DNA from: an uncultured Lachnospiraceae bacterium
Lineage (GTDB): Bacteria > Bacillota > Clostridia > Lachnospirales > Lachnospiraceae
Length of the DNA stretch: 63,073 nt
Reading direction: 5' to 3'
NCBI GenBank assembly: GCA_934339365.1
Contig: CAKRHW010000010.1
Span: forward strand, 1-63,073
Each line of letters starts with the position of its first letter. The stretch's first letter is position 1. Both the position numbers and the translations under genes were made by a program. Below the pieces are notes generated by a model. The model saw only the letters and a program-made list of their open reading frames with translations, had not been told where the DNA came from and did no database searches. Below, one piece after another: positions 24,945 to 34,681 of the stretch.

Positions 24945-24974
24945 TTGCTTTCTATCAAGGGAAAAAGGTATAAT
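24945..24974 (+). promoter_or_regulatory. Promoter of the AI-2E/SGNH genes
   Basis: TTGCTT, 18 bp, TATAAT, ending 46 nt before the TTG start at 25021. Together with the minus-strand tRNA promoter it accounts for most of the 24758-25020 gap. Confidence 0.55.
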
Positions 24975-25020
24975 AACAGAATGAAAAACTCAAATTCAGG
25001 AAAGGGAAGGTAAAATCTGT

Positions 25021-26328
25021 TTGCAAAATCAAAAGAATAATAAGTTTAATTTTAATAAAGAATTACGAACGATAGGAATTTATATTATTGGTATCGTTGT
25101 AATCTGTGCCTGCTTTGTGAAAGCAATCGCAAGCTGGTCGGAGACATTATCTATATTAAAGGGATTTATCAGAGTCATTGCACCATTTTTAATTGGTTTG
25201 TTTATTGCTTTTGTCATTAATCCATTTGTGAAGGTAATGGACAGAAAGATATTAATGAAGATACTGCCAGATAAGAAAAAACTCAGATTAATTCTTGCAA
25301 TTTTGTGTTCCTATATTGTTGTAATCGGATTGCTGGTAGTTACGGTATTTTATTTAATACCACAGATTACAAAAAGTATTACAGATCTTGCGGTGGCAAT
25401 TCAGAATTTTGGGCCAACGATTGGAAAATGGTTAGAACAATTACAGCAGCGTTTTCCACAACTGGATTTGAATTCTTTAGATCAGACAGTGGCAAAAGCG
25501 ATTCCATCGTTATCATCACTGTTGCAAAATATTGTAACGAAACTGGTTCCGGGAATCTACGGATTAGGAAGATCCATTGTCAGCTGGCTGTTAAATGTGC
25601 TGATTGCAATTATGATTTCCTGCTACATGCTGATTGATAAAAAAAGAATTTATATTAGTGCAAAAAGAATTATTTACGCATTCCTTTCGAAAGAGAAGTC
25701 AGAGAATCTGATTCATACCATGAGAGAATGCTCGAATATTTTTACCGGATTTGTGGTTGGGAAAACCATTGATTCCCTGATTATTGGATTATTATGTTTT
25801 GTAATTATGTCAATCCTGGGACTTCAGTATACATTAATTATTAGTATTATTGTAGGTGTAACCAATATGATTCCGTATTTTGGACCGTTTATCGGAGCGG
25901 TTCCCGGAACATTTATTTTGGTCATGGTATCACCAAAGAGTGCCATTGAATTTGTGATTATGATTATTATCTTACAGCAGTTTGATGGATTGTTCTTAGG
26001 ACCAAAGATTCTAGGAGACAGTACAGGACTTCGTCCATTGTGGATTATATTTGCGATTACAGTAGGCGGATGGGTTGCCGGACCGGTAGGAATGTTTTTA
26101 GGTGTACCGGTAGTAGCGGTAATTGCGTATCTGGTTGAGAAAGCAATCGATGTAAAATTGGCGAAAAAAGGAATTGTAATGCCGGTAGATGAAAGCAACA
26201 CCGACAACCATAATAATATAGAAGAAACGCAAAAAACAGATGGAAAACAAGAGAAGATACAGGCGAATGTAAAAGAAGAAGTAACAGAATCAAAAAATCA
26301 AAAAGGAGAAGAAGATAGTTTATTATAA
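25021..26328 (+). CDS. AI-2E family permease (PF01594)
   Basis: 435 residues. About seven to eight transmembrane helices occupy 15-380, with the family's PFIGAVPGTF and QQFDGLFLGPKILGDSTGLRPLWIIFAITVGG blocks. Members have been linked to export of autoinducer-2, to Na+/H+ antiport or to unknown solutes, so the substrate is open. The C-terminal 55 residues are charged and low-complexity (Asn, Glu, Lys). The start is TTG, with GGAAGG about 10 nt upstream. It is followed after 19 nt by a secreted SGNH protein, probably in one operon. Confidence 0.87.
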   Translation: MQNQKNNKFNFNKELRTIGIYIIGIVVICACFVKAIASWSETLSILKGFIRVIAPFLIGLFIAFVINPFVKVMDRKILMKILPDKKKLRLILAILCSYIVVIGLLVVTVFYLIPQITKSITDLAVAIQNFGPTIGKWLEQLQQRFPQLDLNSLDQTVAKAIPSLSSLLQNIVTKLVPGIYGLGRSIVSWLLNVLIAIMISCYMLIDKKRIYISAKRIIYAFLSKEKSENLIHTMRECSNIFTGFVVGKTIDSLIIGLLCFVIMSILGLQYTLIISIIVGVTNMIPYFGPFIGAVPGTFILVMVSPKSAIEFVIMIIILQQFDGLFLGPKILGDSTGLRPLWIIFAITVGGWVAGPVGMFLGVPVVAVIAYLVEKAIDVKLAKKGIVMPVDESNTDNHNNIEETQKTDGKQEKIQANVKEEVTESKNQKGEEDSLL

Positions 26329-26347
26329 CTAGGAAAGAGAAGGAAAA

Positions 26348-27634
26348 ATGAATAAGAAAAGTGTGAAATGTGTTAGTATAGTAATGTTTATGAGTTTTGT
26401 GTGCCTTATTTTAGCGGTTACAGCAAAGACAACGGAGGCAAAAGACAAAAAAATAAATCAGGATACGGTATATGATTTGACAAATGGAATTTATAAGGTA
26501 TCTGTGAAGGTAAAAAATGAATCAGACAAGCCGGGATATTTTACGTTTCAGAACAATGAATTTCGGGCTACGCGACCGAAAAAGATATCAGCAGGAAAAA
26601 GCCGCATTATTGAGAGCAGAGTGGCTGTTACAGATGGACAGCTTTATGTGACAGTTCCGGAGCAGGAAGGAATGAAAGCGGAGAGAATCCTTTTAGGAGA
26701 ACGCATGGAGAATCCAAAGAAATCCAAAGATACCCTTTACTTTTTCGGAGATTCCACAACGCGCTATTATACCTGGAAAGAGCGGGGTGGAATGGGCGAA
26801 GGCTTCTTACAGACCTTGCGTGACTATAGTAAATGTGATGTCTCAACAGTAAAAATCCGTTTTAAAGATATTATTTTAGCAAGCTTTCCGGATTATGATG
26901 TCTATAATTACAGCCGGTTCGGACAAAGTACACTTTCTATGATGGAGAGTGGAACATTTAACGAACTGCTTTGTTCTGTGGGAGAAGGAGATCGTGTTAT
27001 TATCAGTTTAGGACATAATGATTTTCTGAGAAGAGCAAAAGGGGTATATACAACACTGGAAGTTTATGAGAATAATCTGAAAGAAATGATTTCTGAATTA
27101 CGCCAGTACGGGGCGGTTCCGATTTTGTGTTCTCCGACAGGAATGTGTATTTATGACGATGGGGCTGTTGAAAATAAGTTAGGTGAGTGCGAAGAGATTA
27201 TGAAACGTGTGGCAAAGGATGAAAAATGTTCGTATCTGCCGCTTGGAGAGTTACATAGAAAATATCTGAATCTGATTGGAAAAGACCGCGCAAAGAAATT
27301 ATATATGCCGGGTGATACGACTCATCTGAATAAAAAAGGTGCAGCGGTTACCGGAAAGATTCTTGCCGGATTGATTTTAAAGGATGCATCACTAGAAATA
27401 ATTGGAAAACATATTGAAAAGGATGAGACAGCAGCCATTGATACGATAAAAAAGTTTTCGGAGCTATTTACAGGCACAAAAAAAAGCCCTGGCATGCGAT
27501 TAGAATTATTCGCAGCTGCGGGACTGATTGTTGTCGGAGGAGGAAATACTTCCACCTTTGAACTTGCAGCAGCCGGAATCGGAATTGCAGCCACTGCATT
27601 TATTGTGTGCTGCACAGGAAAACAAAAGATATAA
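26348..27634 (+). CDS. Secreted SGNH/GDSL esterase-like protein with C-terminal membrane anchor
   Basis: 428 residues with an N-terminal signal peptide. A small beta domain (about 35-115) is followed by an SGNH hydrolase domain (about 125-345): block I FFGDSTTRYY (nucleophile Ser), a Gly-containing block II (FGQSTLSMMESG), SLGHNDF (block III Asn) and DTTHLNKKG (block V Asp/His). The arrangement resembles rhamnogalacturonan/xylan acetylesterases of CE12 type. A hydrophobic segment near the C-terminus (about 395-422) suggests anchoring. By position beside a mannan locus, deacetylation of plant polysaccharide is a reasonable inference, not shown. Confidence 0.75.
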   Translation: MNKKSVKCVSIVMFMSFVCLILAVTAKTTEAKDKKINQDTVYDLTNGIYKVSVKVKNESDKPGYFTFQNNEFRATRPKKISAGKSRIIESRVAVTDGQLYVTVPEQEGMKAERILLGERMENPKKSKDTLYFFGDSTTRYYTWKERGGMGEGFLQTLRDYSKCDVSTVKIRFKDIILASFPDYDVYNYSRFGQSTLSMMESGTFNELLCSVGEGDRVIISLGHNDFLRRAKGVYTTLEVYENNLKEMISELRQYGAVPILCSPTGMCIYDDGAVENKLGECEEIMKRVAKDEKCSYLPLGELHRKYLNLIGKDRAKKLYMPGDTTHLNKKGAAVTGKILAGLILKDASLEIIGKHIEKDETAAIDTIKKFSELFTGTKKSPGMRLELFAAAGLIVVGGGNTSTFELAAAGIGIAATAFIVCCTGKQKI

Positions 27635-27662
27635 AAAAGTGACAGCACACAATCATATGCAT

Positions 27663-27691
27663 TTGTGTAAATAAAAAAAGTGTAATATAAT
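27663..27691 (+). promoter_or_regulatory. Promoter of the second SGNH gene
   Basis: TTGTGT, 17 bp, TATAAT, giving a leader of about 70 nt before the ATG at 27768. So the second SGNH gene has its own transcript start despite following its paralogue. Confidence 0.65.
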
Positions 27692-27767
27692 ATGTTAAGG
27701 TTCTCGCAAACCTCGTATGTAAGGATAGCAGAGAATTATAAAAAATATGTGAAAAAGGGAGTAAAAA

Positions 27768-29318
27768 ATGATTAGAATTTTTACAACAAATGAGAAAAGG
27801 TCAAAGGCAGCATGTTTGTGTCTGACTTTTTTACTTGTTTTGTCCTTTACAACAGAGGGAACGGCAGAAATATTATCAGGGGAGAAGACAGAGACAGTAC
27901 AGACAAATGAGCAAACTACGACAAGGGAACAGAATCCTGCAAGTGAATCGGATGCTAGAAATGCATCAGATACAACAGGAAGTCAAAGTACGACAGAAGA
28001 ACCATCTACAGTAAGTGAGTCTGTTACTGATGGAGAAAGTAGTGACATAAAGGAAGGACGCAGTTTAGAGAAGAATACGACTTATTATATACCAAATGGA
28101 ATTTACGAGATTTGCATCAGGGTGAAAAATGAATCAGAAGCAAACCAGAAATTTTCTTTTCAGGTAAATGGATTTGATCCGATGGGAAGAAGAAGTATTC
28201 CGGCTGGAAAAACGAAGAGTATTACATATAAAATAGCAGTGACGGAAGGTGTGATTCGTGTAGCAATTGCTCCACAGCCCGGACTTACGGTAACGGATAT
28301 TATAATGGGAGAAAAACAGGTAAATCCAAAGAAAAACAAGACAGCGGTATATTTCTTTGGAGATTCTACAGCCAGATTTTATTATAAGAGAAAACAGATT
28401 GGTGGAATGGGTGAAGGATTTATCAAAACACTTAAGGAATACAACCAGTGCAAAATCACATCGATTAAGGGAAGATATGAAGGGATGTATCTTGCATCTA
28501 TGCCAAGTATTGATGTCTATAATTACAGCAGATGTGGACAGAGTACCGTATCTATGACACAGAAGGGTACTTTGAATGAGATGCTTTGTTCTGTTAGTCA
28601 GGGAGATTATGTTATCATTAATTTAGGACATAATGATTATTTGCATGATAAAGTTGGAATCTATGCATCGCCGGCGGCATACCGGAAGAACCTGACAAAG
28701 ATTATTTCTGATATTCGCATTAGTGGAGGAATTCCTATTTTATGTTCTCCTACCGCTATGTGTACCTATCGTTATGGAAAGACGTATACCAAATTAACCG
28801 GATGCGAAAAAGTCATGAAAAAAGTAGCAGATGAGACAGGAACTCTGTATCTGGCATTTGGAGAGGCACATCGTTCTTATTTAGATGCGATAGGAGAAAG
28901 CAAAGCGAAGAATCTATACAGATATCGTTATAACGGACGTGACATTACACATATGAATAAAAAAGGAGCCGATATAGCGGGAAAGATTTTAGCCGGTCTG
29001 ATAACAAAATGCAAATCACTTCAAAATATTAACAATCAGATTGCAACGAATTATACACCAATGGTAAAAGCAATGAAAAGCGTGCAGAATCTAGATACCA
29101 GAAGATATTCACCGGTTAGTGTAAAAAGATTCCGTCTGACCTGCAGAAAGCAGGTAATTACAACCTTTCATCAGAAGGCGGGTTCGAATCGTGTATTAAA
29201 GAGTGCATCAATGATTAAAACTGCAAAATTCAGACTAAGTTCGAACAAAATAACAAAACGAAAAAAATCCTCAATAAAGAGAAAAGCAAGAACCGCAAAG
29301 ACGAGAAAAACATTGTAA
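27768..29318 (+). CDS. Secreted SGNH/GDSL esterase-like protein with Thr/Ser linker and basic tail
   Basis: 516 residues; tandem paralogue of the preceding gene. The order is signal peptide, a Thr/Ser/Glu-rich linker (about 38-95), the shared beta domain (about 98-175) and an SGNH domain (about 185-415) with FFGDSTARFY, CGQSTVSMTQKG, NLGHNDY and DITHMNKKG, so the catalytic Ser, Asn, Asp and His are present. Unlike its partner it lacks a C-terminal TM helix and ends in about 100 residues very rich in Lys and Arg, which could bind anionic wall polymers. GGGAG precedes the ATG. Confidence 0.75.
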   Translation: MIRIFTTNEKRSKAACLCLTFLLVLSFTTEGTAEILSGEKTETVQTNEQTTTREQNPASESDARNASDTTGSQSTTEEPSTVSESVTDGESSDIKEGRSLEKNTTYYIPNGIYEICIRVKNESEANQKFSFQVNGFDPMGRRSIPAGKTKSITYKIAVTEGVIRVAIAPQPGLTVTDIIMGEKQVNPKKNKTAVYFFGDSTARFYYKRKQIGGMGEGFIKTLKEYNQCKITSIKGRYEGMYLASMPSIDVYNYSRCGQSTVSMTQKGTLNEMLCSVSQGDYVIINLGHNDYLHDKVGIYASPAAYRKNLTKIISDIRISGGIPILCSPTAMCTYRYGKTYTKLTGCEKVMKKVADETGTLYLAFGEAHRSYLDAIGESKAKNLYRYRYNGRDITHMNKKGADIAGKILAGLITKCKSLQNINNQIATNYTPMVKAMKSVQNLDTRRYSPVSVKRFRLTCRKQVITTFHQKAGSNRVLKSASMIKTAKFRLSSNKITKRKKSSIKRKARTAKTRKTL

Positions 29319-29379
29319 AGAAAAGCCGGAAAATTCCATTTTTACGTGGTTTTTCGAGTATTTCAATTGTTAGTTATCC

Positions 29380-29408
29380 TTGACAAAAAAACATAGAAAT
29401 GCTAAGAT
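29380..29408 (+). promoter_or_regulatory. Promoter of the phosphohexomutase gene
   Basis: TTGACA (29380-29385), 17 bp, TAAGAT (29403-29408). Two ACTTAA copies (29416 and 29426) lie just downstream, over the predicted transcript start, where a repressor would act. The same motif recurs at the binding-protein promoter (35824-35880). Confidence 0.7.
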
Positions 29409-29415
29409 TAAACAA

Positions 29416-29436
29416 ACTTAAATTTACTTAAATTTT
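29416..29436. promoter_or_regulatory. ACTTAA double repeat, candidate mannan-locus operator
   Basis: ACTTAA at 29416-29421 and 29426-29431, spaced one helical turn apart, each followed by ATT. It matches the half-site of the 15-bp palindrome at 35848-35862. The proposed binder is the LacI-family protein at 33613. Confidence 0.45.
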
Positions 29437-29477
29437 CGTACATAATATTATTTTATAGGAAAGGGGAACTTTTTAAA

Positions 29478-31202
29478 ATGGACGCAAAGGAAGCATACAA
29501 GTATTGGTGCGAATCTCCTATTTTTTCACAGGAGATAAAAGACGAATTAAAGAAAGTAACGGATGAGAAGGAAATAGAAGACAGATTTTATAAAGAATTA
29601 GAGTTTGGTACAGGTGGACTTCGTGGTGTAATCGGAGCCGGTACGAACAGAATGAATATTTATACAGTTGGTAAGGCTACACAGGGTCTTGCGAATTATA
29701 TCATCAAGAACAATGCACAGGACAAGGGTGTTGCAATCGCATATGATTCAAGACATATGTCACCGGAATTTGCTGATTGTGCAGCATTATGTCTTGCAGC
29801 GAATGGAATTAAGTCTTATGTATTTACTTCATTAAGACCAACTCCAGAGTTGTCATTTGCTCTTAGAGAATTAGGATGTACAGCAGGTATCGTAATCACA
29901 GCCAGCCACAATCCAAAGGAATACAATGGATATAAGGTTTACTGGGAAGATGGTGCACAGATTACATATCCAAGAGATAAAGAGATTATCTCAGAAGTGA
30001 ATGCAATCAAGGATTATGCTGAGATTAAGAGCATTTCTAAGGAAGAAGCGCTTGCTAAGAATCTTTATCAGCCAATTGATAAAGAGATCGATGACAAGTA
30101 CATTGAATGTGTAAAATCAAACGTATTGAATCCACAGGCAATTAAGAACCAGGCTGACAGCATTAAGATTGTTTACACACCATTGAATGGTACAGGTAAC
30201 GTTTTAGTAAGACGTGTCTTAAAGGAACTTGGATTCAATAATGTATATGTTGTTCCAGAACAGGAGAATCCAGATGGAGATTTCACAACAGTTGGATATC
30301 CAAACCCAGAAGATAAGAATGCATTTAAGTTAGCATTAAAGCTTGCTGAGAAGGTAGGAGCTGACTTAGTTCTTGCAACAGATCCTGATGCAGACAGACT
30401 TGGTGTTTACGCATTAGATCAGAGAGATGGTAAGTACAAGAGCTTTACAGGTAATATGTCAGGAACATTATTATTAGAGTACATTCTTTCTGAGAAGAAG
30501 AAGAGAAATGAACTTCCTGATAATGCAGCTGTTGTAACAACAATCGTTTCTGGTAAGCTTGCAAGAGCAATCACAGCAAAATATAATGTAAAATTAATCG
30601 AGACATTAACAGGATTTAAGTATATCGGTGAGCAGATTAAGTTCTTTGAGCAGAACAACAGCTACGAATATGAATTCGGTTATGAAGAAAGCTATGGCTG
30701 CTTAATTGGAACACATGCAAGAGACAAAGATGCTGTTGCAGCAGTAACAGGACTTTGTGAAGCAGCAGCATTCTACAAAGAACAGGGAAGTACATTATGC
30801 GAGCAGATGGACAAGATGTTCGAAGAGTACGGATACTACAAAGAACAGTTAATTACAGAGACATTAAAGGGAATTGATGGATTACAGCAGATCAATAACA
30901 TTATGACTCATGTTAGAAATGCACAGATCAAAGAAATCGGTGGAGTAAAGGTAAAAGTATTTAAGGATTATCAGGAAGATAAGGCTGTTTATTATCTTGA
31001 GAACAAAGAGACAACAACAGGGCTTCCACAGTCGAATGTACTTTACTTTGAACTTGAGAACGGAAGCTGGTGCTGCGTAAGACCTTCAGGAACAGAACCT
31101 AAGATTAAGATTTATGCAGGTGTGAAGGGTGCTACAGAAGCAGAGAGCGAGAAGTTAATCGAGCAGTTTGTAAAAGATGTTAAGGGCGTTATGGGAATAT
31201 AA
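29478..31202 (+). CDS. Alpha-D-phosphohexomutase (phosphoglucomutase/phosphomannomutase)
   Basis: 574 residues. It interconverts hexose-1- and hexose-6-phosphates in the cytoplasm through a phosphoserine. The active-site loop is TASHNPKEYNGYKVYW, the metal loop DPDADRLGV, the sugar-binding loop GYEESYGC and the phosphate loop RPSGTEPKIKIY. The length matches the PgcA-type enzymes acting on glucose and mannose. As first gene of the mannan locus it would turn Man-1-P from the GH130 phosphorylases into Man-6-P for ManA. Its codon choice (AAG, GGT, CCA) looks optimised compared with the upstream genes. Confidence 0.92.
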   Translation: MDAKEAYKYWCESPIFSQEIKDELKKVTDEKEIEDRFYKELEFGTGGLRGVIGAGTNRMNIYTVGKATQGLANYIIKNNAQDKGVAIAYDSRHMSPEFADCAALCLAANGIKSYVFTSLRPTPELSFALRELGCTAGIVITASHNPKEYNGYKVYWEDGAQITYPRDKEIISEVNAIKDYAEIKSISKEEALAKNLYQPIDKEIDDKYIECVKSNVLNPQAIKNQADSIKIVYTPLNGTGNVLVRRVLKELGFNNVYVVPEQENPDGDFTTVGYPNPEDKNAFKLALKLAEKVGADLVLATDPDADRLGVYALDQRDGKYKSFTGNMSGTLLLEYILSEKKKRNELPDNAAVVTTIVSGKLARAITAKYNVKLIETLTGFKYIGEQIKFFEQNNSYEYEFGYEESYGCLIGTHARDKDAVAAVTGLCEAAAFYKEQGSTLCEQMDKMFEEYGYYKEQLITETLKGIDGLQQINNIMTHVRNAQIKEIGGVKVKVFKDYQEDKAVYYLENKETTTGLPQSNVLYFELENGSWCCVRPSGTEPKIKIYAGVKGATEAESEKLIEQFVKDVKGVMGI

Positions 31203-31238
31203 TCCTAAGCCTTTCAATTAGATAAAGAGAAGGAAATG

Positions 31239-31284
31239 ATAAGAATTACATTCTGGCCGGAACAGGTCAGAACGTAATTCTTAT
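31239..31284 (+). other. Intercistronic hairpin between phosphomutase and GH36 genes
   Basis: 20-bp stem (31239-31258 with 31265-31284) with one A-C mismatch and one G-T wobble, loop GGAACA. Only an A/T mixture follows, not a T tract, so partial termination or mRNA stabilisation fits better than full termination. Confidence 0.6.
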
Positions 31285-31350
31285 TTAAAATAAATAAGAA
31301 TATTTCAAAATAAAGAGAACAAAAATAAAAGAAGGCAAAAGAGGTAATTT

Positions 31351-33546
31351 ATGGGAATTCGTTTCGAACAGAGTAAAAGAGTATTTCGCTTAGAAACAAA
31401 GAACACAACATATGCTATTGGGGTTACAGAAGACGGCTATGTGGGACACATGTATTATGGAAAAAAGATAGAAGGAGATATTTCCGGAGATTTATTAAGA
31501 GTGGAAGAAGCACCTTTTATTCCGGCAAAGAATAATCGGGAAAAGTGCAGCTTTTTAGATACTTTTCCAATGGAATATAGTGCAGGAGGAACGGGAGATT
31601 ACAGAGAAAGCTGTATAGAAGTTCGTGACACAGATGGTTATACAGGCTGTGAATTAAAATACAAAGATTATACGATTTATCAGGGTAAGAATAAATTAGA
31701 AGGACTTCCGGCTTCTTTTGGAACAAAACAGGAAGTCACAAGTCTTGATCTGGTACTGTTTGATGAAGTATTACAATTAGAAGTTATTTTAACTTATTCG
31801 GTTTTTGAAGAGAACGATGTCATTACAAGAAGTGTAAAAGTAGTAAATACAGGAAGCAGAGAATTATATTTAGACAAGGTTTATAGTGCCTGCATCGATA
31901 TGGATAATGATAACTTTGATTTGATTTCTTTATGTGGTTCCTGGGCAAGAGAGAGACATATTGAATGCAATAAGATTCGTCATGGAATCCAGAATCTTTC
32001 TTCTATTAAAGGAGAATCAAGTCATCAGGAACATCCATTTATTGCACTTTCTACTATGGGGCTGAATCAGGATTGCGGAAATGTCTATGGATTTAGTTTT
32101 GTTTATTCCGGAAACTTCTCAGCAACAGCACAACTGAGCCAGTTTGACAGTGTCCGGGTGACAATGGGAATTTGTGAGAAGAACTTCGGATGGAAGTTAA
32201 ATGCAGGTGCAAGTTTCCAGGCACCGGAAGTCGTTATGACTTTCTCAGCGGAAGGTTTGGGAACAATGTCAAGAAATTATCACCGTTTCTTTATGGATCA
32301 TTTGATTCGCAGCAAGTATAAACATACAACAAGACCAGTATTGAGTAATAACTGGGAAGCAACTTATTTTGATTTTGATGAAGAAAAACTTCTTGCAATT
32401 GCAAGAGAAGCCAAAAAAAATGGAATTGAAATGCTGGTTATGGATGATGGCTGGTTTGGTAAGAGAAATAGTGATGACTGTTCTCTTGGAGACTGGACTG
32501 TTGATAAGAACAAGCTTCCAAATGGATTGGAATCATTAGTAGATCAGGTAAATGAGATTGGACTGGAATTTGGAATCTGGTTTGAACCAGAGATGATTTC
32601 ACCGGACTCAGACTTGTATCAGGCACATCCGGACTGGGCAATTCAGCTTCCTGGAAGAGTCGCAACCAGAAGTAGAAATCAGTATGTATTAGATTTGTCA
32701 AGAGATGAAGTGGTAGATTATGTATATCAATGCGTTGCAGATGTTTTACATAGTGCTAATATCAAATATGTAAAATGGGATATGAACCGTCAGTTGAGTG
32801 ACTTAGGCGGAAGCAAACTTCCAAGTGATCAAAAGAAGGAATTGTGTCATCGTTACGTATTAGGAGTATATCGTTTGCAGGAACGTCTGATTACAGAATT
32901 CCCAGATCTTTTATTAGAGAACTGTTCCGGCGGTGGAGCAAGATTTGATCCGGGTATGTTATATTACAGCCCACAGATCTGGTGCTCAGACGATACAGAT
33001 GCAATTGAGAGATTGTCAATTCAGGAAGGAACAGCACTTGTTTATCCGCTTTCAGCAATGGGTGCACATGTAAGTGACTGTCCAAATCATACAGTAGGAA
33101 GAACAACTCCGTTCCAGACAAGAGGTCACGTTGCGTTAGCCGGAACATTTGGATATGAGTTAGACATTACCAAGATTTCAGAAGAAGACAGAAATCAGAT
33201 TGCAGGTCAGGTGGCAGAATATAAAAAGTATAACGAACTGATTCGTGAAGGAGATTATTATCGTGTGGCTTCCTGGAGCGAAAACCATCAGTATGACTGC
33301 TATATGATTGTGTCAAGAGACAAGTCTGAAGCATTAGTTACATTTGTTCAGGTACTTGCAAGAGCAAATTATCACAGCAGAATGCTGAAATTAAAAGGAT
33401 TAGATGACAAGACTGTGTATACAATGGAAGGCGAAGGAATATCAGGGGATTACTCTGGATCAGAATTAATGAATGCAGGATTCAAGATTCTGCCATTTGG
33501 AGGAGATTATCAGAGCAGACTGTATCATTTGACAGCAAAGAAATAA
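31351..33546 (+). CDS. GH36 alpha-galactosidase
   Basis: 731 residues, the normal length of the tetrameric clostridial/bacillar GH36 enzymes. A beta-sandwich N-domain (about 1-325) is followed by the TIM barrel with NNWEATYFDF, VMDDGWFGKR, nucleophile Asp in YVKWDMNR, ENCSGGGARFDPGML and acid/base Asp in WCSDDTDAIERL. There is no signal peptide, so it acts inside the cell, removing alpha-1,6-galactose from imported galactomanno-oligosaccharides. Downstream is the LacI regulator. Confidence 0.95.
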   Translation: MGIRFEQSKRVFRLETKNTTYAIGVTEDGYVGHMYYGKKIEGDISGDLLRVEEAPFIPAKNNREKCSFLDTFPMEYSAGGTGDYRESCIEVRDTDGYTGCELKYKDYTIYQGKNKLEGLPASFGTKQEVTSLDLVLFDEVLQLEVILTYSVFEENDVITRSVKVVNTGSRELYLDKVYSACIDMDNDNFDLISLCGSWARERHIECNKIRHGIQNLSSIKGESSHQEHPFIALSTMGLNQDCGNVYGFSFVYSGNFSATAQLSQFDSVRVTMGICEKNFGWKLNAGASFQAPEVVMTFSAEGLGTMSRNYHRFFMDHLIRSKYKHTTRPVLSNNWEATYFDFDEEKLLAIAREAKKNGIEMLVMDDGWFGKRNSDDCSLGDWTVDKNKLPNGLESLVDQVNEIGLEFGIWFEPEMISPDSDLYQAHPDWAIQLPGRVATRSRNQYVLDLSRDEVVDYVYQCVADVLHSANIKYVKWDMNRQLSDLGGSKLPSDQKKELCHRYVLGVYRLQERLITEFPDLLLENCSGGGARFDPGMLYYSPQIWCSDDTDAIERLSIQEGTALVYPLSAMGAHVSDCPNHTVGRTTPFQTRGHVALAGTFGYELDITKISEEDRNQIAGQVAEYKKYNELIREGDYYRVASWSENHQYDCYMIVSRDKSEALVTFVQVLARANYHSRMLKLKGLDDKTVYTMEGEGISGDYSGSELMNAGFKILPFGGDYQSRLYHLTAKK

Positions 33547-33612
33547 TGAAAAAATGTGTTGGTGCAAAACGAACGACTGTAATTAGATAGAAGTTCGGAG
33601 GAAATGAAAAAT

Positions 33613-34629
33613 ATGAAGAAAGTCAGACTGCAGGATATTGCAGACAGAATGGGCATCAGTGTGGTCACTGTCTCCAATGCAGTTAGTGGAAGAAGCGGTG
33701 TCAGCAGCCAATTGCGTGCTGACATCGTGAAGATGGCTGAAGAATTAGGCTATCAGACACAAAAAAGGAAAAAAACAGAGCAAAGTTCTCGGGGAAAACA
33801 AATCGGTGTCATTGTACCGGCCAAATTTTTAGAAATAGAAGGCTCATTTTATTGGGATTTATATCAGGAACTTGTATGTGAGATAGCAAAATGCCAAAAC
33901 TATGCTGTGCTAGAAATGATTAGTAATGAAATGCTAGAGAAAAAAGAAGTGCCGGGACTCATCACAGACGGGCAGGCCGATGGGATTATTGTCATGGGTG
34001 ATTTGGGACTTGAAAATGCACTTCAGATAGAACAACAGTGCAAAAAGCCAATTGTATTTATTGATTATTTTGATGAGGCATTAAAAAGCGACTGCGTGCA
34101 GTTTAACAATTATATGGGAATGTACGAGGTGGTGAAATATGTCTTAGAAATGGGGCATACAAAGATTGCATATGTTGGAAATATTTATGCAACAGACAGT
34201 ATTTTTGACAGATATATGGGGACACTCAGAGCAACTGTAAGCAGGAGAGTTCCCATGAAGAAAGAATGGCTTATATCCGACCGGGATGGAAAAACCGGGC
34301 AGATGCATATAGAGTTACCGGAAGAACTGCCAACGGTATTTGTATGTAATTCAGATTTTACGGCGGGAATACTGAAAGAGGAGCTGCTTAGAAAAGGAAT
34401 TAAGGTCCCGGAGGATGTTTCTGTTACAGGATTTGATAACTATCAAAGCGGAGATTCTTTTTTGAAAGAATTAACGACATACGATGTAAATAAAAAACAA
34501 ATGGCAATTGAAGCGGTTCAGATGATGCAGACTCGTATGAACCAGAATACAGAAGAACAGAAACAAAACAGAAAAACTATCCATGTAGATGGAAAACTGC
34601 TGATCAGAGACAGCGTAAAGCGAATATAA
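33613..34629 (+). CDS. LacI-family transcriptional regulator
   Basis: 338 residues. The N-terminal helix-turn-helix (about 1-48, VRLQDIADRMGISVVTVSNAVSGRSGVS) is followed by a periplasmic-binding-like effector domain (KQIGVIVPAKF, FIDYFDE, FVCNSDFTAGI, SVTGFDNYQ). It probably represses the mannan locus until an imported sugar binds. The ATG at 33613 lies 9 nt after GGAGGA; the ATG at 33604 directly follows that site and is less likely. The recognition helix TVSNAVSG departs slightly from the common TVSRxLNG, compatible with the AT-rich ACTTAA operator proposed here. Confidence 0.92.
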   Translation: MKKVRLQDIADRMGISVVTVSNAVSGRSGVSSQLRADIVKMAEELGYQTQKRKKTEQSSRGKQIGVIVPAKFLEIEGSFYWDLYQELVCEIAKCQNYAVLEMISNEMLEKKEVPGLITDGQADGIIVMGDLGLENALQIEQQCKKPIVFIDYFDEALKSDCVQFNNYMGMYEVVKYVLEMGHTKIAYVGNIYATDSIFDRYMGTLRATVSRRVPMKKEWLISDRDGKTGQMHIELPEELPTVFVCNSDFTAGILKEELLRKGIKVPEDVSVTGFDNYQSGDSFLKELTTYDVNKKQMAIEAVQMMQTRMNQNTEEQKQNRKTIHVDGKLLIRDSVKRI

Positions 34630-34633
34630 AAAG

Positions 34634-34681
34634 AAATACCGGCGTTTCGTGCATAAGTAACGGAAACACTGGTATTTTTTA
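34634..34681 (+). terminator. Terminator after the LacI gene
   Basis: AAATACCGGCGTTTC pairs with GAAACACTGGTATTT (one wobble, one mismatch), followed by a T run. It closes the mutase-GH36-LacI unit before the opposing DUF624 gene. Confidence 0.7.

Noticed and set aside
29319..29375. Terminator after the second SGNH gene
   Set aside because: GAAAAGCC and GGTTTTTC can pair over 8 bp, but the loop is long and no T tract follows; too weak to list.
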